Origin: JADKAV01 sp963732355
GTDB taxonomy: Bacteria > Actinomycetota > Actinomycetes > S36-B12 > UBA10799
NCBI GenBank assembly: GCA_963732355.1
Contig: CAVSZD010000010.1
Location: 186,001 to 250,000, forward strand
Direction of reading: 5' to 3'
DNA length: 64,000 nucleotides
A model generated the notes under the pieces. It was not told where the DNA came from. It saw only the letters and a list, made by a program, of their open reading frames with translations, and did no database searches. How positions within the stretch are numbered: position 1 is the stretch's first letter; the number at the start of each line of letters is the position of its first letter. The position numbers were made by a program, and so were the translations under genes. Shown one piece after another: positions 16,756-25,445 of the stretch.

Positions 16756-18104
16756 CAATGGGAAGGGGGGCTGGCTGTGCCACCGAGCTGCTCGGAGAAC
16801 CAGTAACCGCTGTCCTTGATCGTGCGCGCCTGCGTCTCGTAGTCGACGTGCACGAGCCCGAACCGCGGCTCGAAGCCTGCCGCCCATTCGAAGTTGTCCA
16901 TGAGTGACCAGCAGAAGTAGCCATCGACGGGGACGCCGCGGTCGATGGCTGATTGCACCTGAGCCAGATGTGACTCGTAATAGGCGATCCGTCGGTCGTC
17001 GTGAACCCGGCCGCGGACCAGGTGATCCTCGAACGATGCCCCACCCTCGGTGACCACGATGCGGGGGTAACGGCCGTAGGCGTGCACCATGTCGAGAACC
17101 ATTCCCAAGCCTTCGGGCCTGATCTCCCAGCCCATCGAGGTCTTCTCCAGCGCTGGGTCGTCGCCGAAGCCGGGCACGGTCCATAGCCCGGGAATCGGCC
17201 GGAAGGGAGCCCGCAGACGGGTGTAGTACTGCACGCCCAAGAAGTCGAGATCGATCTCGCAACGCTCGAGATCCCCGTCCTTGATGTAGCGGCGCATCAT
17301 GCGCAGGATCGGGGCGTCATCGGTGGGGTAGCCCAGGCCGAGCCCTGGTTCCAGGAAGGCGCGGTTCAGCATGGCGTTGGCTGCCCGCTCGGCTCGCTGG
17401 GCCAAGAGTGGTCCGGGTCCCGAGCCAAGTGCTGCGGTCAGGTAAGCGGTGTTCCCGACGACACCGTCGGGGTCCGCCGCACGCAAGGCACGTGCCCCGT
17501 CGGCGGTCGCCAGGTTGACGTGATGCAAAGCCGGGAAAAAGTTGCTCAGACCCCGTCGGCCAGGCGCATGCTCGCCCAGCATGTAGCCGAGCATCGTGAA
17601 GCTCAACGGCTCGTTGAACACCATCCAGTTGGTGACGCGGTCGCCGAGTGCCTCGCCCACGACAGTGACGTAGTCGCAGAACCGATCGATGGTCTCACGA
17701 CTGGTCCACCCGCCTTCGTCCTCGAGGGTCTGCGGCAGATCCCAGTGATAGAGAGTCACCCACGGGTCCACTCCCGCGCCGAGGCACGAGTCGATCACAC
17801 GCTTGTAGTGGTCCAGACCCTTCTGGTTCAAGGCGCGCCCATCGGGCTGGATCCGGGGCCAGGACAGCGAGAAACGGTAAGCGTCGAAACCCAGGGCGTT
17901 GACCAGTGCGATGTCCTCCGGGAAGCGCCGGTAGGAGTCCGTGGCGACGTCGCCATTGGTCGCGTCAGCGATCGTCCCCGGCTTGTGCGTGAAGGTGTCC
18001 CAGATTGAGGGGCCCTTGCCGTCCGCCTCCGGTGATCCTTCGATCTGGTAGGCGGCCGTGGCCACACCCCACAGGAAGTCCGATCCGAATTCTTGGAGGC
18101 TCAT
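16755..18104 (-). CDS. Family 1 beta-glucosidase (GH1)
   Basis: Starting at MSLQEFG (ATG 18104, after TTGGAGG) gives 449 residues, the normal GH1 length. The N-terminal signature FLWGVATAAYQIEG, the acid/base Glu in FNEP and the nucleophile Glu in VVTEGG are present, with the aglycone/glycone residues WSLMDNFEWAAGF. No signal peptide is seen, so it should act inside the cell on imported beta-glucosides or cellobiose-like sugars. It overlaps the lipoprotein gene at its 3' end and is divergent from galK, with an inverted repeat (18119-18172) in the shared promoter region. Confidence 0.92.
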   Translation of the reverse strand: MSLQEFGSDFLWGVATAAYQIEGSPEADGKGPSIWDTFTHKPGTIADATNGDVATDSYRRFPEDIALVNALGFDAYRFSLSWPRIQPDGRALNQKGLDHYKRVIDSCLGAGVDPWVTLYHWDLPQTLEDEGGWTSRETIDRFCDYVTVVGEALGDRVTNWMVFNEPLSFTMLGYMLGEHAPGRRGLSNFFPALHHVNLATADGARALRAADPDGVVGNTAYLTAALGSGPGPLLAQRAERAANAMLNRAFLEPGLGLGYPTDDAPILRMMRRYIKDGDLERCEIDLDFLGVQYYTRLRAPFRPIPGLWTVPGFGDDPALEKTSMGWEIRPEGLGMVLDMVHAYGRYPRIVVTEGGASFEDHLVRGRVHDDRRIAYYESHLAQVQSAIDRGVPVDGYFCWSLMDNFEWAAGFEPRFGLVHVDYETQARTIKDSGYWFSEQLGGTASPPSH

Positions 18105-18118
18105 ATGTCCCAATGTTG

Positions 18119-18172
18119 CCCGCACCCGGTGCCGATGTCGACTCCGTGACGGGTGCGTCGGCCGGGTGCGGG
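18119..18172. promoter_or_regulatory. Inverted repeat in the bgl / galK divergent promoter
   Basis: CCCGCACCCGG at 18119-18129 and CCGGGTGCGGG at 18162-18172 are perfect 11-bp reverse complements separated by 32 bp, with an extra CGGGTGC-like copy between them. The pair lies between two divergent sugar genes and ends 16 nt before the galK ATG. It could be an operator bound by a dimeric repressor at two half-sites, or a structure in the galK leader. No regulator gene is adjacent. Confidence 0.3.
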
Positions 18173-18187
18173 CGCTTAGATGGGGCC

Positions 18188-19279
18188 ATGCGCCAGTTCC
18201 ACGCCCCTGGCAGGGTCAACCTCATCGGTGATCACATCGACTACATGGGCGGAACCGTCCTGCCGATGGCGATCGACCGGGGCACAGATGTCTGGGTTCG
18301 GCCGCGTTCCGATCGGCAACTCGTGGCGGTCTCGCAGAACTTCCCGGATGTCGGTGAGGTGTTCGCCCGCGTCGATGCGGAGACCGCCCGGCCTGAATGG
18401 GACTGGGTCAACTACCTGGCAGCGGTCGCCTTCGCCATGCGCCAGCGCGGGATCGATGTGCCTGGGGTGGATGTGCGCGTGGCCGGGGACATCCCGAACG
18501 GTGCCGGCCTGTCGAGCTCGGCCTCGATCGAGCTGGCGATGGCCGTGGCCTTCGACGCGCTGGTCGGCAGTGAACTGTCCAGCAGCGATCTGGCGCTGAT
18601 CTGCCAGCAGGCCGAGAACGAGTTCATCGGAGTGGCGTGCGGGATCATGGACCAGTTGTCGATCGCCTCCGGTCGCCGCGGCCACGCACTGGCCATCGAC
18701 TGCACGTCGCTGACCGTGCGCACGATCGCGTTTCCGCAGGATCTGGCGGTGGTCGTGGCCAACACCAATCAGCGCCGGGAGCTGTCCGACAGTGCCTACA
18801 ACCAACGGCGGGCCTCCTGCGAAGAAGCCCAAGAACTGCTCGGCCGCCGTCTTGTCGACATCACGGCCACTGAGGCCGATGCCGTGGTGGCGCCACTCCC
18901 GCAGCCACTGCAGGCGGTCAGCCGTCACGTGATCACCGAGCAGGCCCGGGTTCTGGCGTTCGAGGGGGCTTTGGCCATGGACGACCGCGTGGCGATGGGG
19001 GTGCTCATGCGCGCTTCCCACGAGTCGTTGCGTGACGACTTCGGGGTAACGGGCCCGGCACTGGACGCGATGGTCGAAGCCGCGTGGGAGGCGCCCGGGG
19101 TGGTCGGTGCCCGGATGACCGGTGCGGGCTTCGGCGGCTGCACCGTGAACCTGGTCGAACCGCAGGCCGTCGGCGACTTCGTGGATGCCGTCAGGTCGCG
19201 CTATAGGGCGACCACGGGGTTGCGGCCCGACTTCTACGAGGTGCGCAGCGCCGATGGCGCCGCTGAGGTCCTGTCGTGA
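18188..19279 (+). CDS. galK: Galactokinase
   Basis: From ATG 18188 the protein is 363 residues and starts right at the galactokinase signature GRVNLIGDHIDYMGG. The GHMP kinase ATP motif GAGLSSSASIELA and the third motif GARMTGAGFGGC are intact. It phosphorylates alpha-D-galactose at C1 in the Leloir pathway. The stop overlaps the GTG of galT (GTGA), so the two enzymes of consecutive steps are co-translated. galE and galM are not in the window. A longer ORF reaching to 18005 runs into the bgl gene and is not favoured. Confidence 0.93.
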   Translation: MRQFHAPGRVNLIGDHIDYMGGTVLPMAIDRGTDVWVRPRSDRQLVAVSQNFPDVGEVFARVDAETARPEWDWVNYLAAVAFAMRQRGIDVPGVDVRVAGDIPNGAGLSSSASIELAMAVAFDALVGSELSSSDLALICQQAENEFIGVACGIMDQLSIASGRRGHALAIDCTSLTVRTIAFPQDLAVVVANTNQRRELSDSAYNQRRASCEEAQELLGRRLVDITATEADAVVAPLPQPLQAVSRHVITEQARVLAFEGALAMDDRVAMGVLMRASHESLRDDFGVTGPALDAMVEAAWEAPGVVGARMTGAGFGGCTVNLVEPQAVGDFVDAVRSRYRATTGLRPDFYEVRSADGAAEVLS

Positions 19280-20751
19280 TCGAGCCGGCGCTCGGCGCGT
19301 TGCTCGACTACGCCCGTGAGCACGGACTCATAACTGCCGAAGAGACCGCGTATACCCGAAACCGGGTCCTGGAAGTGCTGCAGATCAGCGACTACGACCT
19401 GGACGCGGAGGTGAGGACATCCTCCGGGCAGGGCGTCGATGCACTTTTGGGGCCACTGCTGGACGACGCCGCGCGGCGCGGGTTGATCGATCCGGACACG
19501 ACCACCCGCCGCGACCTGTGGGACACCGCGATCATGGGCGCCCTCGTCCGGCCGCCCTCGGAGGTGTTGCGCCGGTTCTGGGACGACTACGCCCTCAGCC
19601 CGCAACAGGCCACCGACACGTTCCACCAGCAGTCCGTGGCCAGCAACTACATCCGCACCGGCCGGACCGACCGCAACATCACGTGGCGACAGGCCACTGC
19701 CTACGGCGTCATGGACATGACGATCAACCTTTCGAAGCCGGAGAAGGATCCGCGCGACATCGCCGCGGCGGCCGACGGCGTGCAGGGTGGATACCCGGCA
19801 TGTCTGCTCTGCCGGGAGAACGAGGGGTATGCCGGTCGTGCTGATCATCCGGCACGCCAGAACCTGCGGCTGATCGGGCTGGAACTGACCGGCGAGCCGT
19901 GGTTCCTGCAGTACTCGCCGTACCGCTACTACAACGAGCACTGCATCGTGCTCAGTGAGCAGCACCGGCCGATGCGGATCGACGATGCCGCCCTGCGCCG
20001 CCTGAGTGAGTTCACCCAGATCCTGCCCCACTACCTCATCGGCTCCAACGCTGATCTGCCGATCGTGGGCGGCTCGATCCTCAGCCACGACCACTTCCAG
20101 GGCGGGCGCTACGAATTTGCCATGGACCGGGCAGGTGCGGCCTGGTCCGAGCAACGGTCGGACGTGGCCGTCGAGGTCCTGCACTGGCCCCTGGCCGTCA
20201 TTCGCCTGACCGGATCCGACGACGAGGTCCTGCAGCTGGCAGGGGCGGTGCTGGCTGCTTGGCGCGAATACAGCGACCCGGGCCGGGGGGTGCTGTCCCA
20301 TTCGGGCTCCACGCCGCACAACACGATCACCCCGATCGCCAGGCGCGTGCCCGCCGGCCTACGTCTGGATCTGGTGCTGCGCAACAACCGCACGAGTGCG
20401 GACCACCCTGACGGCATCTACCACCCGCATGCGCAGATTCACTCGGTCAAGAAGGAGAACATCGGGCTCATAGAGGTCATGGGTCTGGCGGTCCTGCCCG
20501 ACCGGCTGGCCGTCGAACTCGAAATTGTCGCCGGCGCCTGGCTGCGCGGTGAGGAGTTGCCCGACGAAGCGCGTGCACATACCCCGATGCTGCAGGAGTT
20601 GCGAGCAACAGAGGCTCCCGAAGACTTCGGGGAAGCGGTGCGAGGGACCCGCGAGGCCGCCGGCGCGTACTTCGTGCGGGGACTCGAGCACTGTGATGTG
20701 TTCGGCGGGGATGCGGTTGCTGGAGTGCAGGATTTCCTGGGCACGCTGTAG
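19276..20751 (+). CDS. galT: UDP-glucose--hexose-1-phosphate uridylyltransferase, class II
   Basis: A 491-residue protein beginning at GTG 19276. Length and sequence (CLLCRENEGYAG, NLRLIGLELTGEPWFLQYSPY, YNEHCIVLSEQHRPM, GSILSHDHFQGGRYEFAM with the active-site His region) match the longer class II GalT typical of Firmicutes rather than the roughly 350-residue class I enzyme. It swaps UMP between UDP-glucose and galactose 1-phosphate. Translationally coupled to galK. Finding class II in an actinobacterial setting suggests transfer, though similar genes occur in other actinobacteria such as bifidobacteria-like lineages by family knowledge. Confidence 0.9.
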   Translation: MIEPALGALLDYAREHGLITAEETAYTRNRVLEVLQISDYDLDAEVRTSSGQGVDALLGPLLDDAARRGLIDPDTTTRRDLWDTAIMGALVRPPSEVLRRFWDDYALSPQQATDTFHQQSVASNYIRTGRTDRNITWRQATAYGVMDMTINLSKPEKDPRDIAAAADGVQGGYPACLLCRENEGYAGRADHPARQNLRLIGLELTGEPWFLQYSPYRYYNEHCIVLSEQHRPMRIDDAALRRLSEFTQILPHYLIGSNADLPIVGGSILSHDHFQGGRYEFAMDRAGAAWSEQRSDVAVEVLHWPLAVIRLTGSDDEVLQLAGAVLAAWREYSDPGRGVLSHSGSTPHNTITPIARRVPAGLRLDLVLRNNRTSADHPDGIYHPHAQIHSVKKENIGLIEVMGLAVLPDRLAVELEIVAGAWLRGEELPDEARAHTPMLQELRATEAPEDFGEAVRGTREAAGAYFVRGLEHCDVFGGDAVAGVQDFLGTL

Positions 20752-20760
20752 CAGGGGCGG

Positions 20761-21381
20761 TCAGGACGCCCGGGCGGTGGCGACCGCTGCCGCACACTCG
20801 TTGGTGGTGGGGCGCAGAGCGACAGCCGCGACGAAGAAGCAGGCGGCACCCAGGAAGGTTCCCCAGTTGTTCCAGCCCTCGTTGGCGTACTCCCCGGTGG
20901 GCAGCAGTTGCGCGCCCGCAGCGGATATGCCGAAGAACACCGAGCCCAGCATGTTGAGGGCGGCGATCATGTGTGAACGTCCCTGCAGCAGGTGATGTCT
21001 GCGATGGCGTACGACCGGCCGCCATGCGATGTAGCTGGCGACGAGGAACAGGATCGACCCGACCACGTCCGGCTGCCAGATCTGGCTGTAGTCCCCGGAC
21101 TGCGGGTTGATCGACTGAATCAGCGCCCGGATGGTCATGACGTTGAAGAAGAGGGTTCCCATCAACTGGATGATGGCCGCCAGCCAGTCGGGGTCACGCA
21201 ACCGGCTGCCCTCAAGGTGGTCCTGCGAGTTCGCGACCTGCACGGCGGCCGCAGCGGTGAAGCCCACTGCGCCAGCCGCGTAGACGACGCTGTTGAGCAC
21301 CGCGTTCAGTCCCTCCACTGCCATCAGCGCTCCGATGGCGAACAGCGCAGACCCGATCCCGAAGCCGAAAGACATCGCCCA
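20761..21381 (-). CDS. Multi-pass membrane protein, YrhK-like
   Basis: ATG 21381 has GGGAG 9 nt upstream and gives 206 residues; GTG 21411 is possible. The protein has five or six hydrophobic segments. The last pair (DVVGSILFLVASYIAWRP and NMLGSVFFGISAAGAQLLP) with the loop GEYANEGWNNWGTFLGAACFF recalls the YrhK family of small membrane proteins, whose role is unknown. It converges with galT (9-nt gap) and diverges from the alpha-galactosidase, so it interrupts the sugar block. Confidence 0.6.
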   Translation of the reverse strand, partial: WAMSFGFGIGSALFAIGALMAVEGLNAVLNSVVYAAGAVGFTAAAAVQVANSQDHLEGSRLRDPDWLAAIIQLMGTLFFNVMTIRALIQSINPQSGDYSQIWQPDVVGSILFLVASYIAWRPVVRHRRHHLLQGRSHMIAALNMLGSVFFGISAAGAQLLPTGEYANEGWNNWGTFLGAACFFVAAVALRPTTNECAAAVATARAS

Positions 21382-21477
21382 CATCTGGCGTGTCTCCCGG
21401 TTGTGCTGCACGGAATCGAAACTACTGGGTTCGGTCCGCGCTGACCGGGGGCGGGTTGCGGGCCTAGTCTGCGGTGC

Positions 21478-23550
21478 ATGAGCGTCGAAGTATCCGGCGG
21501 GGACCGTCCGGTGTTCGCCCTGCACACCGCCACTAGTACTTACTGCTTCGGCGTCGGCGACGACGGCCAGCTGCGGCACCTCCACTGGGGGGCTCGTATC
21601 CGCGCTGACGACGTGATCGTCGAGCCGTTGTGGGCGCTGTCGACCAACGATCTCCTCGAGGACGTCATGGCTCAGGAGTACCCGGTTCATGGAGGGTTCA
21701 GATACAACGAGGACTGCCTTAGAGTGCGTTGGCCCGACGGCGGTCGCGAGAGTGTGCTGCGCTACGACGGCCATACGGCTGAAGCCGATGGGCTTGCCGT
21801 GGCCATGCGTGACGAGAAAGGGCTGTCTGTCGACCTGCACTACCGGGTACTCGACTCCGGGGTCATCAGTCGCTGGGCGGTCATCACGGCCGACGCCGAC
21901 GTGGTTGTGGAGTCGGTGGCGTCAGCGCAGTTCACCGTGCCGTTCCAGGACCTCACCTTGCGTAACGTCTTCGGGCACTGGGGCGCCGAGCAACAGGAGC
22001 TGGTCCAGACGGTGGCGGGCAAGGTAGTGCTGGAGTCCCGCCGCGGGATCTCCAACCACCACCACAACCCCTATGCGGTGCTCAGCCGCGAAGCCACGCA
22101 GACCGATGGCCGGGTCTGGGCTGCGGCGCTCGCGTTCAGCGGCAACACCAAGGTCGTTGTGGAACAGACCCAGTACGGACAGACCCTGCTGCAACTGGGC
22201 ATCAATGACTTCGACACCGAGCTGCCCTTGGCCGCGGGAGAGGTGTTCACGACCCCGGCGGTGGTCGCTGCCTACACCGAGGGGGGCCTGGACCAGATCA
22301 GCCAGATCCTGCACGACTACGGTCGTAGCCTCATGCGGACCGGGCCGAAGCCGGTTCTGTACAACTCCTGGGAGGCGACGGCCTTCGCCGTGGATGTCCA
22401 GGGTCAGGTCGAGTTGGCCCGACTGGCTGCCCGTATTGGCGCGGAACTGTTCGTGGTCGACGACGGCTGGTTCGGACGCCGCAACCCCGACGAGACCGGC
22501 GGCATCCACGATGGTCTGGGCGATTGGTGGGTGGATCCAGTCAAGTTCCCGGACGGTCTCGCGCCCCTGATCGAGGAGGTCAAGGCACTCGGGATGGGTT
22601 TCGGGATCTGGGTCGAACCCGAGATGGTGAACCCGGAGTCGGACTTGTACGGCGAGCACCCCGATTGGATCTATCGCGAGCCCGGACGCGAACCGGATGA
22701 GGCGCGCGGTCAGTACGTGCTCAACCTCAACCTCCCGCAGGTCCAGGAGTTCATCTTCGACAGTGTGGACAGATTGCTGTCCGACAACGACATCGCATAC
22801 GTGAAATGGGACGCCAACCGCCCCATGTCCCAGGTGGGCCCGCGGCGCGACGTTTGGTTCGGCCACATCCAGGCCCTCTACGCAATCGTGACCCGACTGC
22901 GTGAGAGGCACCCCGGGGTTGCCTTCGAGGCGTGTGCGTCCGGGGGCGGCCGGATCGACTTCGGTGCCTTGGCGGTGTTCGACGACTTCTGGACATCGGA
23001 CAACACCGACGCACTGGACCGGCTGGAGATCCAGCGCGCGTACTCGCTGGTGTACCCGCCACAGGCGATGCGCGCCTGGGTCACCGACGTGCCCAACTTC
23101 TTGTCGCAGCGCTCGATCCCGCTGACCTTCCGTTTCCACAGCGCCATGCTGGGGACGTTGGGCATCGGGTCGGATCTCACCTCGATGTCGGAGGCGGACC
23201 TCGCCACCGCAGCGCAGATGGTGGCGCAGTACAAGCGGATGCGTCCGCTGATGCACCGGTTCCATCGCCTCGAGAATCCCTCACCCAACGACTACCGGCT
23301 CTTCCAGTACGACGGGGATGGTGGCGCCGTGCTGTTCGCGTTCCTGCCCAGCAGTCGGCTCGGGCACAAGCCCACAACCGTGCGGCTGCGCGGCCTCGAT
23401 CCGCGAGCGCGCTACCGCTTCACCCACGACTGGCAACATCACGAGGCGTCGGGGGAGTACCTGATGAACAGGGGTTTGCGACTGTGGCTGCAGGGTGACT
23501 ACGCGAGCACCGTCATCGTGTTCGAGCAGATCACAGCAGACCGGGGATGA
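21478..23550 (+). CDS. Alpha-galactosidase (GH36)
   Basis: A 690-residue enzyme from ATG 21478. The N-terminal beta-supersandwich is followed by the catalytic barrel: NSWEATAF, FVVDDGWFGRRN, GIWVEPEMVNP, the nucleophile Asp in YVKWDANR, and the acid/base Asp in WTSDNTDALDRL. These define bacterial GH36 enzymes of about 700 residues (AgaA/RafA type) that release galactose from raffinose, melibiose or stachyose. No signal peptide is visible, so it acts on imported sugars and feeds galK-galT upstream. Its end overlaps the next convergent gene by 20 nt. Confidence 0.93.
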   Translation: MSVEVSGGDRPVFALHTATSTYCFGVGDDGQLRHLHWGARIRADDVIVEPLWALSTNDLLEDVMAQEYPVHGGFRYNEDCLRVRWPDGGRESVLRYDGHTAEADGLAVAMRDEKGLSVDLHYRVLDSGVISRWAVITADADVVVESVASAQFTVPFQDLTLRNVFGHWGAEQQELVQTVAGKVVLESRRGISNHHHNPYAVLSREATQTDGRVWAAALAFSGNTKVVVEQTQYGQTLLQLGINDFDTELPLAAGEVFTTPAVVAAYTEGGLDQISQILHDYGRSLMRTGPKPVLYNSWEATAFAVDVQGQVELARLAARIGAELFVVDDGWFGRRNPDETGGIHDGLGDWWVDPVKFPDGLAPLIEEVKALGMGFGIWVEPEMVNPESDLYGEHPDWIYREPGREPDEARGQYVLNLNLPQVQEFIFDSVDRLLSDNDIAYVKWDANRPMSQVGPRRDVWFGHIQALYAIVTRLRERHPGVAFEACASGGGRIDFGALAVFDDFWTSDNTDALDRLEIQRAYSLVYPPQAMRAWVTDVPNFLSQRSIPLTFRFHSAMLGTLGIGSDLTSMSEADLATAAQMVAQYKRMRPLMHRFHRLENPSPNDYRLFQYDGDGGAVLFAFLPSSRLGHKPTTVRLRGLDPRARYRFTHDWQHHEASGEYLMNRGLRLWLQGDYASTVIVFEQITADRG

Positions 23551-23986
23551 GCCGGGCACGGACTCGCTGGCAGTAGTCGGCGTATCCGGGGTAGCGCTCT
23601 CGCAGGAACGCCTCTTCGACGTGGGCCTTGCCCAGCCACCACACCACGAGCGCGGTCAGGGGGATGAAGGCCCACCAGGAGCCGATCAGCCCCACGCCCA
23701 GCAGCGCCAGCAGCATCGAGGAGTAGATCGGATGTCGGACCACGCGATAGGGGCCGTGCTCGATGAGTTCGCCCGCCGATCGGGGGCGCGGGTAGGGAGT
23801 CAGCGCGTCGCCGAGGCTGCGCAGCGACCACACGCCCAGCGCGGCTCCGCCTACGACCAGAACCCAGCCGACCGGAGTCGAGGGCCACCCTGGACCGACC
23901 TGGGCCGCGAGGACGACGAGCGCGGCCAAGACGAACTGGCCCCACACCCAGCCCTGGCCGCGGGAACCCAGTGTCGGCAGTTGCAT
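23531..23986 (-). CDS. Isoprenylcysteine/phospholipid methyltransferase-family membrane protein
   Basis: From ATG 23986 the protein is 151 residues with four hydrophobic segments. The C-terminal half carries the ICMT/PEMT signature: LIEHGPYRVVRHPIYSSML, then a helix pair and EEAFLRERYPGYADYCQRVRARLIP, where the RHP and EE residues bind S-adenosylmethionine. Members methylate isoprenoid, lipid or protein carboxyl groups in the membrane; the substrate here is unknown. The N-terminal extension in the longer ORF is not conserved-looking and is excluded. Confidence 0.75.
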   Translation of the reverse strand: MQLPTLGSRGQGWVWGQFVLAALVVLAAQVGPGWPSTPVGWVLVVGGAALGVWSLRSLGDALTPYPRPRSAGELIEHGPYRVVRHPIYSSMLLALLGVGLIGSWWAFIPLTALVVWWLGKAHVEEAFLRERYPGYADYCQRVRARLIPGLL

Positions 23987-24202
23987 GAGGCCATTGTGCT
24001 GCGTCGGCCCGGCTTGTCTGACCAGCGTGTCCGGATTTGCGGGTTGATCAAGCTCGGTCGGCCGGCACCCCCCACGATTGCCCGACAATGGCCGTAATGA
24101 GCCTGCATATCCGGACAGTAGGTGCTCGTTCGGAAGAGTCTGGGACCTTACCGGTTGCGCCAGTACGCCCCAGGCCGCCCGTCGATCGGTAGTCTGCGGT
24201 GC

Positions 24203-24655
24203 ATGACCCGTTGGTTGTCGCCCACAGAGCAGCGTCACTGGCGCGCGTGGATTGCCGGCAACCTGCTGCTGCCCCACGCCCTCGGCCGGGATCTCTTCGA
24301 TCAGACGGGATTGACCATGGCCGACTACGAGATCATGGTCCGCCTGTCCGAATCCGCGGATCATCGGGTGCGGATGAGTGATCTGGCCGAGTTGACCATG
24401 TCCAGTCGCAGTCGGCTGTCCCACCAGATCGATCGCATGCACCGGGCCGGCTATGTCGACAGGCAGAAGTGCAACGACGACAGGCGTGGGTTCTTCGCGG
24501 TACTCACGGAAAAGGGCTACGAGACGTTGGTGGCCGCTGCCCCGATCCACGTGGAGAGTGTTCGCAAGCGGATAGTCGACGTCCTGACCCCCGAAGAGTT
24601 CGCTGAGTTGGGCCGCCTCAATCAGAAGTTGATTGACGCCCTCGACGAAGACTGA
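24203..24655 (+). CDS. MarR-family transcriptional regulator
   Basis: From ATG 24203 the product is 150 residues. It has the winged-helix core MSDLAELTMSSRSRLSHQIDRMHRAGYVDRQKCNDDRRGFFAVLTEKG, here given only by its span (about residues 59-107), with the DDRR wing motif typical of MarR. Flanking helices form the dimer interface. MarR proteins respond to phenolic or lipophilic ligands and usually control adjacent genes; the neighbours are a membrane methyltransferase upstream (divergent) and ppgK (convergent). Confidence 0.85.
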   Translation: MTRWLSPTEQRHWRAWIAGNLLLPHALGRDLFDQTGLTMADYEIMVRLSESADHRVRMSDLAELTMSSRSRLSHQIDRMHRAGYVDRQKCNDDRRGFFAVLTEKGYETLVAAAPIHVESVRKRIVDVLTPEEFAELGRLNQKLIDALDED

Positions 24656-24667
24656 CGCAGTAGCCGG

Positions 24668-25444
24668 TTACTTCTCGAGGTCCCAGATGCGGATGCCGCC
24701 CAAGATTCCCGCGGTATTGGCCACGATCTTGGCTTTGGGCCCCAGATCCACGCTGGACAGGTGCTTCGCGTTGCCCCCGCCGACGTAGATCTTGTCGTAG
24801 AAAAGGAATGCGTCGAAGATCTCCATCGCTTTGAGCACCCGCTTGCGCCAGCGCTTGTTGCCGATCTCCTTACGGGTGGCGTTGCCGACGTAGTCGTCGA
24901 AGTCGCCGCCGAAGCCGGAGGGCGCATGTGACAACTCCATGTGAGGGAGAAGCCGCCCTTCGTGGAAGACCGCAGTTCCACATCCGGTGCCAAGAGTCAT
25001 GACGAACTCGAAACCGGTGCCTTCCACCACCGCGCAGCCCTGCACGTCAGCGTCGTTGGCAACCTTGACCGGGATGTCGAACTCGTCGGCCAGGGCGGTG
25101 GCGAGGTCGTAGCCGTGCCACATCGCGGCCATCTTGTCGTCTCGGGGTCCGCCGTACTCTAGGCGCGACAACGACGGGATGTTCAGGACTTTGCCGCTTC
25201 GTACCAGTCCCGGGAAGCCCACGGACGCCCGGGAAGCCGCCGGCAACTGGTTCTTGAGGTCGGTCAGTTTCTCCACGAGCAGCGACGGCGGGCACGGGTA
25301 GGGAGTCTCGATGCGCACCCGGTCAGCGATCATCTGACCGTTGGTGTCCAGCACGGACGCCTTGAGGCCAGATCCGCCCACATCGACGGCCAACGTGAGT
25401 ACGTCGGGTGGCCAGATGGTCGTGGCGTGCGGGCTCTCGGTCAT
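24668..25444 (-). CDS. ppgK: Polyphosphate glucokinase
   Basis: A 258-residue ROK-type sugar kinase. LTLAVDVGGSGLKASV is the N-terminal phosphate loop, SVGFPGLVRSGKV and VANDADVQGCAVVEG the sugar-binding/catalytic Asp region, FVMTLGTGCGTAVF the second phosphate loop, and HMELSHAPSG the ROK signature region. The short length and lack of the ROK zinc cysteines fit actinobacterial PPGK, which phosphorylates glucose with polyphosphate or ATP. It follows map by a one-nucleotide gap, suggesting an operon. It would work with the nearby glycosidases to trap glucose. Confidence 0.9.
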   Translation of the reverse strand: MTESPHATTIWPPDVLTLAVDVGGSGLKASVLDTNGQMIADRVRIETPYPCPPSLLVEKLTDLKNQLPAASRASVGFPGLVRSGKVLNIPSLSRLEYGGPRDDKMAAMWHGYDLATALADEFDIPVKVANDADVQGCAVVEGTGFEFVMTLGTGCGTAVFHEGRLLPHMELSHAPSGFGGDFDDYVGNATRKEIGNKRWRKRVLKAMEIFDAFLFYDKIYVGGGNAKHLSSVDLGPKAKIVANTAGILGGIRIWDLEK

Positions 25445-25445
25445 G

